Of a stretch of 33,815 bases of DNA, positions 11,172-23,025 are shown piece by piece; position 1 is the stretch's first letter, and the number at the start of each line of letters is the position of its first letter. Both the position numbers and the translations under genes were made by a program. Source of the DNA: Saccoglossus kowalevskii (lineage: Eukaryota > Hemichordata > Enteropneusta > Harrimaniidae); NCBI RefSeq assembly GCF_000003605.2, contig NW_003122991.1:1-33815 (forward strand), given 5' to 3'. Under the pieces are notes generated by a model, which made no database searches, had not been told where the DNA came from, and saw only the letters and a program-made list of their open reading frames with translations.

Positions 11172-11516
11172 GTGAGTGAAGCTACTGCTGGCTCTGATGT
11201 AGCAAGTAAGTTGTACTTATTATTCTGTGTGTGTATTGGTGTGAGTGAATCTACTGCTGGCTCTGATGCAGCAAGTAAGTTGTACTTATTATTCTGTGTA
11301 TGTATTGGTGTGAATGAAGCTACTGCTGGCTCTGATGTAGCAAGTAAGTTGTACTTATTATTCTGTGTGTGTATTGGTGTGAGTGAATCTACTGCTGGCT
11401 CTGATGTAGCAAGTAAGTTGTACTTATTATTCTTTGTGTGTATTGGTGTGAGTGAATCTACTGCTGACTCTGATGTAGCAAGTAAGTTGTACTTATTATT
11501 CTGTGTGTGTATTGGT
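11172..11516 (+). repeat. Higher-order block D, copy 2 (5 units)
   Basis: Same triplet of rare variants as the copy at 9594-9938: GATGCAGCAAG (C at 11269), GTGTGAATGAAGCT and TTCTTTGTGTG in adjacent units. Confidence 0.88.
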
Positions 11517-11863
11517 GTGAGTGAATCTACTGCTGGCTCTGATGTAGCAAGTAAGTTGTACTTATTATTCTGTGTATGTATTGGTGTGAGTGAATCTACT
11601 GCTGGCTCTGATGTAGCAAGTAAGTTGTACTTATTATTCTGTGTGTGTATTGGTGTGAATGAATCCACTGCTGACTCTGATGTAGCAAGTAAGTTGTACT
11701 TATTATTCTGTGTGTGTATTGGTGTGAGTGAAGCTACTGCTGGCTCTGATGTAGTAAGTAAGTTGTACTTATTATTCTGTGTGTGTATTGGTGTGAGTGA
11801 ATCCACTGCTGACTCTGATGTAGCAAGTAAGTTGTACTTTATTTATTCTGTGTGTGTATTGGT

Positions 11864-12760
11864 GTGAGTGAATCCACTGCTGACTCTGATGTAGCAAGTA
11901 AGTTGTACTTATTATTCTGTGTGTGTATTGGTGTGAGTGAATCTACTGCTGACTCTGATGTAGCAAGTAAGTTGTACTTATTATTCTGTGTGTGTATTGG
12001 TGTGAGTGAATCTACTGCTGACTCTGATGTAGCAAGTAAGTTGTACTTATTATTCTGTGTGTGTATTGGTGTGAGTGAATCTACTGCTGACTCTGATGTA
12101 GCAAGTAAGTTGTACTTATTATTCTGTGTGTGTATTGGTGTGAGTGAATCTACTGCTGGCTCTGATGTAGCAAGTAAGTTGTACTTATTATTCTGTGTGT
12201 GTATTGGTGTGAGTGAATCTACTGCTGACTCTGATGTAGCAAGTAAGTTGTACTTATTATTCTGTGTGTGTATTGGTGTGAGTGAATCTACTGCTGACTC
12301 TGATGTAGCAAGTAAGTTGTACTTATTATTCTGTGTGTGTATTGGTGTGAGTGAATCTACTGCTGACTCTGATGTAGCAAGTAAGTTGTACTTATTATTC
12401 TGTGTGTGTATTGGTGTGAGTGAATCCACTGCTGACTCTGATGTAGCAAGTAAGTTGTACTTATTATTCTGTGTGTGTATTGGTGTGAGTGAATCTACTG
12501 CTGACTCTGATGTAGCAAGTAAGTTGTACTTATTATTCTGTGTGTGTATTGGTGTGAGTGAATCTACTGCTGACTCTGATGTAGCAAGTAAGTTGTACTT
12601 ATTATTCTGTGTGTGTATTGGTGTGAGTGAATCTACTGCTGACTCTGATGTAGCAAGTAAGTTGTACTTATTATTCTGTGTGTGTATTGGTGTGAGTGAA
12701 TCTACTGCTGACTCTGATGTAGCAAGTAAGTTGTACTTATTATTCTGTGTGTGTATTGGT
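11864..12760 (+). repeat. Most homogeneous stretch, 13 almost identical units
   Basis: Thirteen consecutive 69-bp units of the GAATCT / GAC / TGTGTGTGT type. The only differences seen are GGC in one unit (near 12164) and TCC in two (11874, 12426). It directly follows a unit with two inserted T (11836-11846). Such uniformity suggests the most recent local expansion. Confidence 0.85.
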
Positions 12761-13656
12761 GTGAGTGAAGCTACTGCTGGCTCTGATGTAGCAAGTAAGT
12801 TGTACTTATTATTCTGTGTGTGTATTGGTGTGAGTGAAGCTACTGCTGGCTCTGATGTAGCAAGTAAGTTGTACTTATTATTCTGTGTGTGTATTGGTGT
12901 GAGTGAATCTACTGCTGACTCTGATGTAGCAAGTAAGTTGTACTTATTATTCTGTGTGTGTATTGGTGTGAGTGAATCTACTGCTGACTCTGATGTAGCA
13001 AGTAAGTTGTACTTATTATTCTGTGTGTGTATTGGTGTGAGTGAAGCTACTGCTGGCTCTGATTTAGCAAGTAAGTTGTACTTATTATTCTGTGTGTGTA
13101 TTGGTGTGAGTGAATCTACTGCTGGCTCTAATGTAGCAAGTAAGTTGTACTTATTATTCTGTGTGTGTATTGGTGTGAGTGAAGCTACTGCTGACTCTGA
13201 TGTAGCAAGTAAGTTGTACTTATTATTCTGTGTGTGTATTGGTGTGAGTGAAGCTTCTGCTGACTCTGATGTAGCAAGTAAGTTGTACTTATTATTCTGT
13301 GTATGTATTGGTGTGAGTGAAGCTACTGCTGACTCTGATGTAGCAAGTAAGTTGTACTTATTATTCTGTGTATGTATTGGTGTGAGTGAATCTACTGCTG
13401 GCTCTGATGTAGCAAGTAAGTTGTACTTATTATTCTGTGTATGTATTGGTGTGAGTGAATCTACTGCTGGCTCTGATGTAGCAAGTAAGTTGTACTTATT
13501 ATTCTGTGTATGTATTGGTGTGAGTGAATCTACTGCTGACTCTGATGTATCAAGTAAGTTGTACTTATTATTCTCTGTATGTATTGGTGTGAGTGAATCT
13601 ACTGCTGGCTCTGATGTACAAGTAAGTTGTACTTATTATTCTCTGTATGTATTGGT

Positions 13657-14139
13657 GTGAGTGAAGCTACTGCTGGCTCTGATGTAGCAAGTAAGTTGTA
13701 CTTATTATTCTGTGTGTGTATTGGTGTGAGTGAATCTACTGCTGACTCTGATGTTGCAAGTAAGTTGTACTTATTATTATGTGTATGTATTGGTGTGAGT
13801 GAATCTACTGCTGGCTCTGATGTAGCAAGTAAGTTGTACTTATTATTCTGTGTGTGTATTGGTGTGAGTGAAGCTACTGCTGACTCTGATGTAGCAAGTA
13901 AGTTGTACTTATTATTCTGTGTGTGTATTGGTGTGAGTGAATCCACTGCTGACTCTGATGTAGCAAGTAAGTTGTACTTATTATTCTGTGTGTGTATTGG
14001 TGTGAGTGAAGCTACTGCTGACTCTGATGTTGCAAAAAAGTTGTACTTATTATTATGTGTATGTATTGGTGTGAGTGAATCTACTGCTGGCTCTGATGTA
14101 GCAAGTAAGTTGTACTTATTATTCTGTGTGTGTATTGGT
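13657..14139 (+). repeat. Higher-order block G, copy 2 (7 units)
   Basis: Partner of the block at 487-969: GTTGCAAGTAAG (13753) and GTTGCAAAAAAG (14029), both coupled to TTATTATGTGTATG. It differs from copy 1 at several of the common biallelic sites. The poly-A form GCAAAAAAG was seen only in these two blocks. Confidence 0.85.
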
Positions 14140-15056
14140 GTGAGTGAATCTACTGCTGACTCTGATGTAGCAAGTAAGTTGTACTTATTATTCTGTGTGT
14201 GTATTGGTGTGAGTGAAGCTACTGCTGGCTCTGATGTAGCAAGTAAGTTGTACTTATTATTCTGTGTATGTATTGGTGTGAGTGAAGCTACTGCTGACTC
14301 TGATGTAGCAAGTAAGTTGTACTTATTATTCTGTGTATGTATTGGTGTGAGTGAATCTACTGCTGGCTCTGATGTAGCAAGTAAGTTGTACTTATTATTC
14401 TGTGTATGTATTGGTGTGAGTGAATCTACTGCTGACTCTGATGTAGCAAGTAAGTTGTACTTATTATTCTGTGTATGTATTGGTGTGAGTGAATCTACTG
14501 CTGGCTCTGATGTAGCAAGTAAGTTGTACTTATTATTCTGTGTGTGTATTGGTGTGAGTGAATCTACTGCTGGCTCTGATGTTGCAAGTAAGTTGTACTT
14601 ATTATTATGTGTATGTATTGGTGTGAGTGAATCTACTGCTGGCTCTGATGTAGCAAGTAAGTTGTACTTATTATTCTGTGTGTGTATTGGTGTGAGTGAA
14701 GCTACTGCTGACTCTGATGTAGCAAGTAAGTTGTACTTATTATTCTGTGTGTGTATTGGTGTGAGTGAATCTACTGCTGACTCTGATGTAGCAAGTAAGT
14801 TGTACTTATTATTCTGTGTATGTATTGGTGTGAGTGAATCTACTGCTGACTCTGATGTAGCAAGTAAGTTGTACTTATTATTCTGTGTGTGTATTGGTGT
14901 GAGTGAAGCTACTGCTGACTCTGATGTAGCAAGTAAGTTGTACTTATTATTCTGTGTATGTATTGGTGTGAGTGAATCTACTGCTGACTCTGATGTAGCA
15001 AGTAAGTTGTACTTATTATTCTGTGTATGTATTGGTGTGAGTGAATCTACTGCTGA

Positions 15057-15091
15057 CTCTGATGTAGCAAGTAAGTTGTACTTATTATTGG
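15057..15091 (+). other. Unit with a 13-bp internal deletion
   Basis: The unit reads TTGTACTTATTATTGGTGTG. The CTGTGTATGTATT segment normally present between the two ATT runs is missing, leaving a 56-bp unit. The deletion is bounded by ATT direct repeats, as expected for slippage. This is the largest single length change in the array and shifts the + frame. Confidence 0.85.
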
Positions 15092-15368
15092 TGTGAGTGA
15101 AGCTACTGCTGGCTCTGATGTAGCAAGTAAGTTGTACTTATTATTCTGTGTATGTATTGGTGTGAGTGAAGCTACTGCTGACTCTGATGTAGCAAGTAAG
15201 TTGTACTTATTATTCTGTGTATGTATTGGTGTGAGTGAATCTACTGCTGACTCTGATGTAGCAAGTAAGTTGTACTTATTATTCTGTGTATGTATTGGTG
15301 TGAGTGAATCTACTGCTGACTCTGATGTAGCAAGTAAGTTGTACTTATTATTCTGTGTATGTATTGGT

Positions 15369-15713
15369 GTGAGTGAATCTACTGCTGACTCTGATGTAGC
15401 AAGTAAGTTGTAGTTATTATTCTGTGTATGTATTGGTGTGAGTGAAGCTACTGCTGACTCTGATGTAGCAAGTAAGTTGTACTTATTATTCTGTGTGTGT
15501 ATTGGTGTGAGTGAATCCACTGCTGACTCTGATGTAGCAAGTAAGTTGTACTTATTATTCTGTGTGTGTATTGGTGTGAGTGAAGCTACTGCTGACTCTG
15601 ATGTAGCAAGTAAGTTGTACTTATTATTCTGTGTGTGTATTGGTGTGAGTGAATCCACTGCTGACTCTGATGTAGCAAGTAAGTTGTACTTATTATTCTG
15701 TGTGTGTATTGGT
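15369..15713 (+). repeat. Higher-order block F, copy 1, with in-frame TAG
   Basis: Five units starting with a TTGTAGTTATT variant (TAG at 15411, from TAC), followed by alternating GAAGCT and GAATCC units. The block recurs at 16677-17021 at an offset of 1,308 bp (19 units less a 3-bp deletion). The TAG stops the + strand open frame. Confidence 0.87.
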
Positions 15714-16676
15714 GTGAGTGAAGCTACTGCTGGCTCTGATGTAGCAAGTAAGTTGTACTTATTATTCTATGTGTGTATTGGTGTGAGTGAATCTACTGCT
15801 GACTCTGATGTAGCAAGTAAGTTGTACTTATTATTCTGTGTGTATATTGGTGTGAGTGAATCTACTGCTGACTCTGATGTAGCAAGTAAGTTGTACTTAT
15901 TATTCTGTGTATGTATTGGTGTGAGTGAATCTACTGCTGGCTCTGATGTAGCAAGTAAGTTGTACTTATTATTCTGTGTGTGTATTGGTGTGAGTGAATC
16001 TACTGCTGACTCTGATGTAACCAGTAAGTTGTACTTATTATTCTGTGTGTGTATTGGTGTGAGTGAATCTACTGCTGGCTCTGATGTAGCAAGTAAGTTG
16101 TACTTATTATTCTGTGTGTGTATTGGTGTGAGTGAATCTACTGCTGGCTCTGATGTAGCAAGTAAGTTGTACTTATTATTCTGTGTATGTATTGGTGTGA
16201 GTGAATCTACTGCTGGCTCTGATGTAGCAAGTAAGTTGTACTTATTCTGTGTATGTATTGGTGTGAGTGAATCTACTGCTGACTCTGATGTAGCAAGTAA
16301 GTTGTACTTATTATTCTGTGTATGTATTGGTGTGAGTGAATCTACTGCTGGCTCTGATGTAGCAAGTAAGTTGTACTTATTATTCTGTGTATGTATTGGT
16401 GTGAGTGAATCTACTGCTGGCTCTGATGTAGCAAGTAAGTTGTACTTATTATTCTGTGTATGTATTGGTGTGAGTGAATCTACTGCTGACTCTGATGTAG
16501 CAAGTAAGTTGTACTTATTATTCTGTGTATGTATTGGTGTGAGTGAATCTACTGCTGACTCTGATGTAGCAAGTAAGTTGTACTTATTATTCTGTGTATG
16601 TATTGGTGTGAGTGAATCTACTGCTGACTCTGATGTAGCAAGTAAGTTGTACTTATTATTCTGTGTGTGTATTGGT

Positions 16677-17021
16677 GTGAGTGAATCTACTGCTGACTCT
16701 GATGTAGCAAGTAAGTTGTAGTTATTATTCTGTGTATGTATTGGTGTGAGTGAAGCTACTGCTGACTCTGATGTAGCAAGTAAGTTGTACTTATTATTCT
16801 GTGTGTGTATTGGTGTGAGTGAATCCACTGCTGACTCTGATGTAGCAAGTAAGTTGTACTTATTATTCTGTGTGTGTATTGGTGTGAGTGAAGCTACTGC
16901 TGACTCTGATGTAGCAAGTAAGTTGTACTTATTATTCTGTGTGTGTATTGGTGTGAGTGAATCCACTGCTGACTCTGATGTAGCAAGTAAGTTGTACTTA
17001 TTATTCTCTGTGTGTATTGGT
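16677..17021 (+). repeat. Higher-order block F, copy 2, with in-frame TAG
   Basis: Partner of the block at 15369. It carries the same TTGTAGTTATT change (TAG at 16719) and the same alternation of GAAGCT and GAATCC units, so the two stop codons reflect one mutation followed by duplication. Confidence 0.87.
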
Positions 17022-17297
17022 GTGAGTGAATCTACTGCTGACTCTGATGTAGCAAGTAAGTTGTACTTATTATTCTGTGTATGTATTGGTGTGAGTGAAT
17101 CTACTGCTGGCTCTGATGTAGCAAGTAAGTTGTACTTATTATTCTGTGTGTGTATTGGTGTGAGTGAAGCTACTGCTGGCTCTGATGTAGCAAGTAAGTT
17201 GTACTTATTATTCTGTGTATGTATTGGTGTGAGTGAATCTACTGCTGGCTCTGATGTAGCAAGTAAGTTGTACTTATTATTCTGTGTGTGTATTGGT

Positions 17298-17970
17298 GTG
17301 AGTGAATCTACTGCTGACTCTGATGTAGCAAGTAGGTTGTACTTATTATTCTCTGTGTGTATTGGTGTGAGTGAATCTACTGCTGACTCTGATGTAGCAA
17401 GTAAGTTGTACTTATTATTCTCTGTGTGTATTGGTGTGAGTGAATCTACTGCTGACTCTGATGTAGCAAGTAAGTTGTACTTATTATTCTGTGTGTGTAT
17501 TGGTGTGAGTGAATCTACTGCTGACTCTGATGTAGCAAGTAAGTTGTACTTATTATTCTGTGTATGTATTGGTGTGAGTGAAGCTACTGCTGACTCTGAT
17601 GTAGCAAGTAAGTTGTACTTATTATTCTGTGTGTGTATTGGTGTGAGTGAATCTACTGCTGACTCTGATGTAGCAAGTAAGTTGTACTTATTATTCTGTG
17701 TGTGTATTGGTGTGAGTGAATCTACTGCTGGCTCTGATGTAGCAAGTAAGTTGTACTTATTATTCTGTGTGTGTATTGGTGTGAGTGAATCTACTGCTGA
17801 CTCTGATGTAGCAAGTAAGTTGTACTTATTATTCTGTGTGTGTATTGGTGTGAGTGAATCTACTGCTGGCTCTGATGTAGCAAGTAAGTTGTACTTATTA
17901 TTCTGTGTGTGTATTGGTGTGAGTGAATCTACTGGTGACTCTGATGTAGCAAGTAAGTTGTACTTATTAT
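17298..17970 (+). repeat. Higher-order block A, copy 2 (about 10 units)
   Basis: Matches block A at a 15,224-bp offset: GTAGGTTG unit at 17333, GAAGCT at 17580, ACTGGTGAC at 17931. It differs from copies 1 and 3 by TTCTCTGTG in place of TTCTGCGTG in the first unit and by GTAGCAAGTAAG in place of GTAGTTAGTAAG. Confidence 0.85.
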
Positions 17971-18263
17971 TCTGTGTGTGTATTGGTGTGAGTGAATCTA
18001 CTGCTGACTCTGATGTAGCAAGTAAGTTGTACTTATTATTCTGTGTATGTATTGGTGTGAGTGAATCTACTGCTGACTCTGATGTAGCAAGTAAGTTGTA
18101 CTTATTATTCTATGTGTGTATTGGTGTGAGTGAAGCTACTGCTGACTCTGATGTAGCAAGTAAGTTGTACTTATTATTCTTTGTGTGTATTGGTGTGAGT
18201 GAATCTACTGCTGACTCTGATGTAGCAAGTAAGTTGTACTTATTATTCTGTGTGTGTATTGGT

Positions 18264-18677
18264 GTGAGTGAATCCACTGCTGACTCTGATGTAGCAAGTA
18301 AGTTGTACTTATTATTCTATGTGTGTATTGGTGTGAGTGAATCTACTGCTGACTCTGATGTAGCAAGTAAGTTGTACTTATTATTCTATGTGTGTATTGG
18401 TGTGAGTGAAGCTACTGCTGACTCTGATGTAGCAAGTAAGTTGTACTTATTATTCTGTGTGTGTATTGGTGTGAGTAAATCTACTGCTGACTCTGATGTA
18501 GCAAGTAAGTTGTACTTATTATTCTGTGTGTGTATTGGTGTGAGTGAATCCACTGCTGACTCTGATGTAGCAAGTAAGTTGTACTTATTATTCTGTGTGT
18601 GTATTGGTGTGAGTGAAGCTACTGCTGGCTCTGATGTATCAAGTAAGTTGTACTTATTATTCTATGTGTGTATTGGT
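18264..18677 (+). repeat. Higher-order block B, copy 1 (6 units)
   Basis: Ordered markers: GAATCC, TTCTATGTGTG, TTCTATGTGTG, GAAGCT, GTGAGTAAATCT (AAAT at 18477), GAATCC, then a GGC unit ending in TTCTATGTG. It recurs 897 bp downstream (13 units exactly) and at 23026-23439. Confidence 0.87.
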
Positions 18678-19160
18678 GTGAGAGAATCTACTGCTGACTC
18701 TGATGTAGCAAGTAAGTTGTACTTATTATTCTGTGTATGTATTGGTGTGAGTGAAGTTACTGCTGACTCTGATGTAGCAAGTAAGTTGTACTTATTATTC
18801 TGTGTGTGTATTGGTGTGAGTGAATCTACTGCTGGCTCTGATGTCGCAAGTAAGTTGTACTTATTATTCTGTGTGTGTATTGGTGTGAGTGAATCCACTG
18901 CTGACTCTGATGTAGCAAGTAAGTTGTACTTATTATTCTGTGTGTGTATTGGTGTGAGTGAAGCTACTGCTGGCTCTGATGTAGCAAGTAAGTTGTACTT
19001 ATTATTCTGTGTGTGTATTGGTGTGAGTGAATCTACTGCTGACTCTGATGTATCAAGTAAGTTGTACTTATTATTCTGTGTATGTATTGGTGTGAGTGAA
19101 TCTACTGCTGACTCTGATGTAGCAAGTAAGTTGTACTTATTATTCTGTGTGTGTATTGGT

Positions 19161-19574
19161 GTGAGTGAATCCACTGCTGACTCTGATGTAGCAAGTAAGT
19201 TGTACTTATTATTCTATGTGTGTATTGGTGTGAGTGAATCTACTGCTGACTCTGATGTAGCAAGTAAGTTGTACTTATTATTCTATGTGTGTATTGGTGT
19301 GAGTGAAGCTACTGCTGACTCTGATGTAGCAAGTAAGTTGTACTTATTATTCTGTGTGTGTATTGGTGTGAGTAAATCTACTGCTGACTCTGATGTAGCA
19401 AGTAAGTTGTACTTATTATTCTGTGTGTGTATTGGTGTGAGTGAATCCACTGCTGACTCTGATGTAGCAAGTAAGTTGTACTTATTATTCTGTGTGTGTA
19501 TTGGTGTGAGTGAAGCTACTGCTGGCTCTGATGTAGCAAGTAAGTTGTACTTATTATTCTATGTGTCTATTGGT
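19161..19574 (+). repeat. Higher-order block B, copy 2 (6 units)
   Basis: Same series as the copy at 18264, with AAAT at 19374. It ends in TTCTATGTGTCTATTGG, the rare CT form shared with the copy at 23026 and with a unit near 30735. Confidence 0.87.
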
Positions 19575-22539
19575 GTGAGTGAATCTACTGCTGACTCTGA
19601 TGTAGCAAGTAAGTTGTACTTATTATTCTGTGTGTGTATTGGTGTGAGTGAATCCACTGCTGACTCTGATGTAGCAAGTAAGTTGTACTTATTATTCTGT
19701 GTGTGTATTGGTGTGAGTGAAGCTACTGCTGACTCTGATGTAGCAAGTAAGTTGTACTTATTATTCTGTGTGTGTATTGGTGTGAGTGAATCTACTGCTG
19801 ACTCTGATGTAGCAAGTAAGTTGTACTTATTATTCTGTGTATGTATTGGTGTGAGTGAATCTACTGCTGGCTCTGATGTAGCAAGTAAGTTGTACTTATT
19901 ATTCTGTGTGTGTATTGGTGTGAGTGAAGCTACTGCTGACTCTGATGTAGCAAGTAAGTTGTACTTATTATTCTGTGTGTGTATTGGTGTGAGTGAATCT
20001 ACTGCTGACTCTGATGTAGCAAGTAAGTTGTACTTATTATTCTGTGTATGTATTGGTGTGAGTGAATCTACTGCTGGCTCTGATGTAGCAAGTAAGTTGT
20101 ACTTATTATTCTGTGTATGTATTGGTGTGAGTGAATCTACTGCTGACTCTGATGTAGCAAGTAAGTTGTACTTATTATTCTGTGTGTGTATTGGTGTGAG
20201 TGAAGCTACTGCTGGCTCTGATGTAGCAAGTAAGTTGTACTTATTATTCTGTGTATGTATTGGTGTGAGTGAAGCTACTGCTGACTCTGATGTAGCAAGT
20301 AAGTTGTACTTATTATTCTGTGTATGTATTGGTGTGAGTGAATCTACTGCTGGCTCTGATGTAGCAAGTAAGTTGTACTTATTATTCTGTGTATGTATTG
20401 GTGTGAGTGAATCTACTGCTGACTCTGATGTAGCAAGTAAGTTGTACTTATTATTCTGTGTATGTATTGGTGTGAGTGAATCTACTGCTGGCTCTGATGT
20501 AGCAAGTAAAGTTGTACTTATTATTCTGTGTGTGTATTGGTGTGAGTGAATCTACTGCTGGCTCTGATGTTGCAAGTAAGTTGTACTTATTATTATGTGT
20601 ATGTATTGGTGTGAGTGAATCTACTGCTGGCTCTGATGTAGCAGTAAGTTTGTACTTATTATTCTGTGTGTGTATTGGTGTGAGTTGAAGCTACTGCTGA
20701 CTCTGATGTAGCAAGTAAGTTGTACTTATTATTCTGTGTGTGTATTGGTGTGAGTGAAGCTACTGCTGACTCTGATGTAGTAAGTAAGTTGTACTTATTA
20801 TTCTGTGTGTGTATTGGTGTGAGTGAATCTACTGCTGACTCTGATGTAGCAAGTAAGTTGTACTTATTATTCTGTGTATGTATTGGTGTGAGTGAATCTA
20901 CTGCTGGCTCTGATGTAGCAAGTAAGTTGTACTTATTATTCTGTGTATGTATTGGTGTGAGTGAATCTACTGCTGGCTCTGATGTAGCAAGTAAGTTGTA
21001 CTTATTATTCTGTGTGTGTATTGGTGTGAGTGAATCTACTGCTGACTCTGATGTAGCAAGTAGGTTGTACTTATTATTCTCTGTGTGTATTGGTGTGAGT
21101 GAATCTACTGCTGACTCTGATGTAGCAAGTAAGTTGTACTTATTATTCTCTGTGTATTGGTGTGAGTGAATCTACTGCTGACTCTGATGTAGCAAGTAAG
21201 TTGTACTTATTATTCTCTGTGTGTATTGGTGTGAGTGAATCTACTGCTGACTCTGATGTAGCAAGTAAGTTGTACTTATTATTCTGTGTATGTATTGGTG
21301 TGAGTGAAGCTACTGCTGACTCTGATGTAGCAAGTAAGTTGTACTTATTATTCTGTGTATGTATTGGTGTGAGTGAATCTACTGCTGACTCTGATGTAGC
21401 AAGGAAGTTGTACTTATTATTCTATGTATGCATTGGTGTGAGTGAATCTACTGCTGGCTCTGATGTAGCAAGTAAGTTGTACTTATTATTCTGTGTGTGT
21501 ATTGGTGTGAGTGAATCTACTGCTGGCTCTGATGTAGCAAGTAAGTTGTACTTATTATTCTGTGTATGTATTGGTGTGAGTGAATGTACTTCTGGCTCTG
21601 ATGTAGCAAGTAAGTTGTACTTATTATTCTGTGTATGTATTGGTGTGAGTGAAGCTACTGCTGGCTCTGATGTAGCAAGTAAGTTGTACTTATTATTCTG
21701 TGTGTGTATTGGTGTGAGTGAATCTACTGCTGGCTCTGATGTAGCAAGTAAGTTGTACTTTATTATTCTGTGTATGTATTGGTGTGAGTGAAGCTACTGC
21801 TGACTCTGATGTAGCAAGTAAGTTGTACTTATTATTCTGTGTGTGTATTGGTGTGAGTGAATCTACTGCTGACTCTGATGTAGCAAGTAAGTTGTACTTA
21901 TTATTCTGTGTATGTATTGGTGTGAGTGAAGCTACTGCTGACTCTGATGTAGCAAGTAAGTTGTACTTATTATTCTGTGTGTGTATTGGTGTGAGTGAAT
22001 CTACTGCTGACTCTGATGTAGCAAGTAAGTTGTACTTATTATTCTATGTGTGTATTGGTGTGAGTGAATCTACTGCTGACTCTGATGTAGCAAGTAAGTT
22101 GTACTTATTATTCTGTGTGTGTATTGGTGTGAGTAAATCTACTGCTGACTCTGATGTAGCAAGTAAGTTGTACTTATTATTCTGTGTGTGTATTGGTGTG
22201 AGTGAATCTACTGCTGACTCTGATGTATCAAGTAAGTTGTACTTATTATTCTGTGTGTGTATTGGTGTGAGTGAATCCACTGCTGACTCTGATGTAGCAA
22301 GTAAGTTGTACTTATTATTCTGTGTGTGTATTGGTGTGAGTGAAGCTACTGCTGGCTCTGATGTAGCAAGTAAGTTGTACTTATTATTCTATGTGTGTAT
22401 TGGTGTGAGAGAATCTACTGCTGACTCTGATGTAGCAAGTAAGTTGTACTTATTATTCTGTGTATGTATTGGTGTGAGTGAAGTTACTGCTGACTCTGAT
22501 GTAGCAAGTAAGTTGTACTTATTATTCTGTGTGTGTATT

Positions 22540-22900
22540 GGTGTGAGTGAATCTACTGCTGGCTCTGATGTAGTTAGTAAGTTGTACTTATTATTCTGTG
22601 TGTGTATTGGTGTGAGTGAATCTACTGGTGACTCTGATGTAGCAAGTAAGTTGTACTTATTATTCTGTGTGTGTATTGGTGTGAGTGAATCTACTGCTGA
22701 CTCTGATGTAGCAAGTAAGTTGTACTTATTATTCTGTGTATGTATTGGTGTGAGTGAATCTACTGCTGACTCTGATGTAGCAAGTAAGTTGTACTTATTA
22801 TTCTATGTGTGTATTGGTGTGAGTGAAGCTACTGCTGACTCTGATGTAGCAAGTAAGTTGTACTTATTATTCTGTGTGTGTATTGGTGTGAGTGAATCTA
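22540..22900 (+). repeat. Higher-order block A, partial copy
   Basis: Carries the distal half of block A in the right order: GTAGTTAGTAAG (near 22571), ACTGGTGAC (22623), two ordinary units, then TTCTATGTGTG and GAAGCT. The proximal half (GTAGGTTG, TTCTCTGTG) is not attached here. Related proximal markers are found at 21061-21230. Confidence 0.75.
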
Positions 22901-23025
22901 CTGCTGACTCTGATGTAGCAAGTAAGTTGTACTTATTATTCTGTGTGTGTATTGGTGTGAGTGAATCCACTGCTGACTCTGATGTAGCAAGTAAGTTGTA
23001 CTTATTATTCTATGTGTGTATTGGT

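Noticed and set aside
6716-11806. A 1,696-codon open frame on - (and 3716-6364, 27073-29040 and others) as a gene
   Set aside because: It is the mirror of the same periodicity. Every TTCTATGTG or TTCTATGTA unit turns CAG into TAG in this frame, and GGCTATGATG near 6715 does the same at another codon, so stops are frequent.
2766-11867. A 3,033-codon open frame on + (and shorter ones such as 1147-2769, 11852-13660, 16746-20549, 27272-30271, 30513-33482) as a giant repeat protein gene
   Set aside because: Any tandem repeat with a period divisible by three stays open in a frame lacking stops. The frame is broken by at least 19 frameshifting units and two TAG codons across the array, there is no signal for a start, and the flanks hold no coding sequence, so it is read as satellite.
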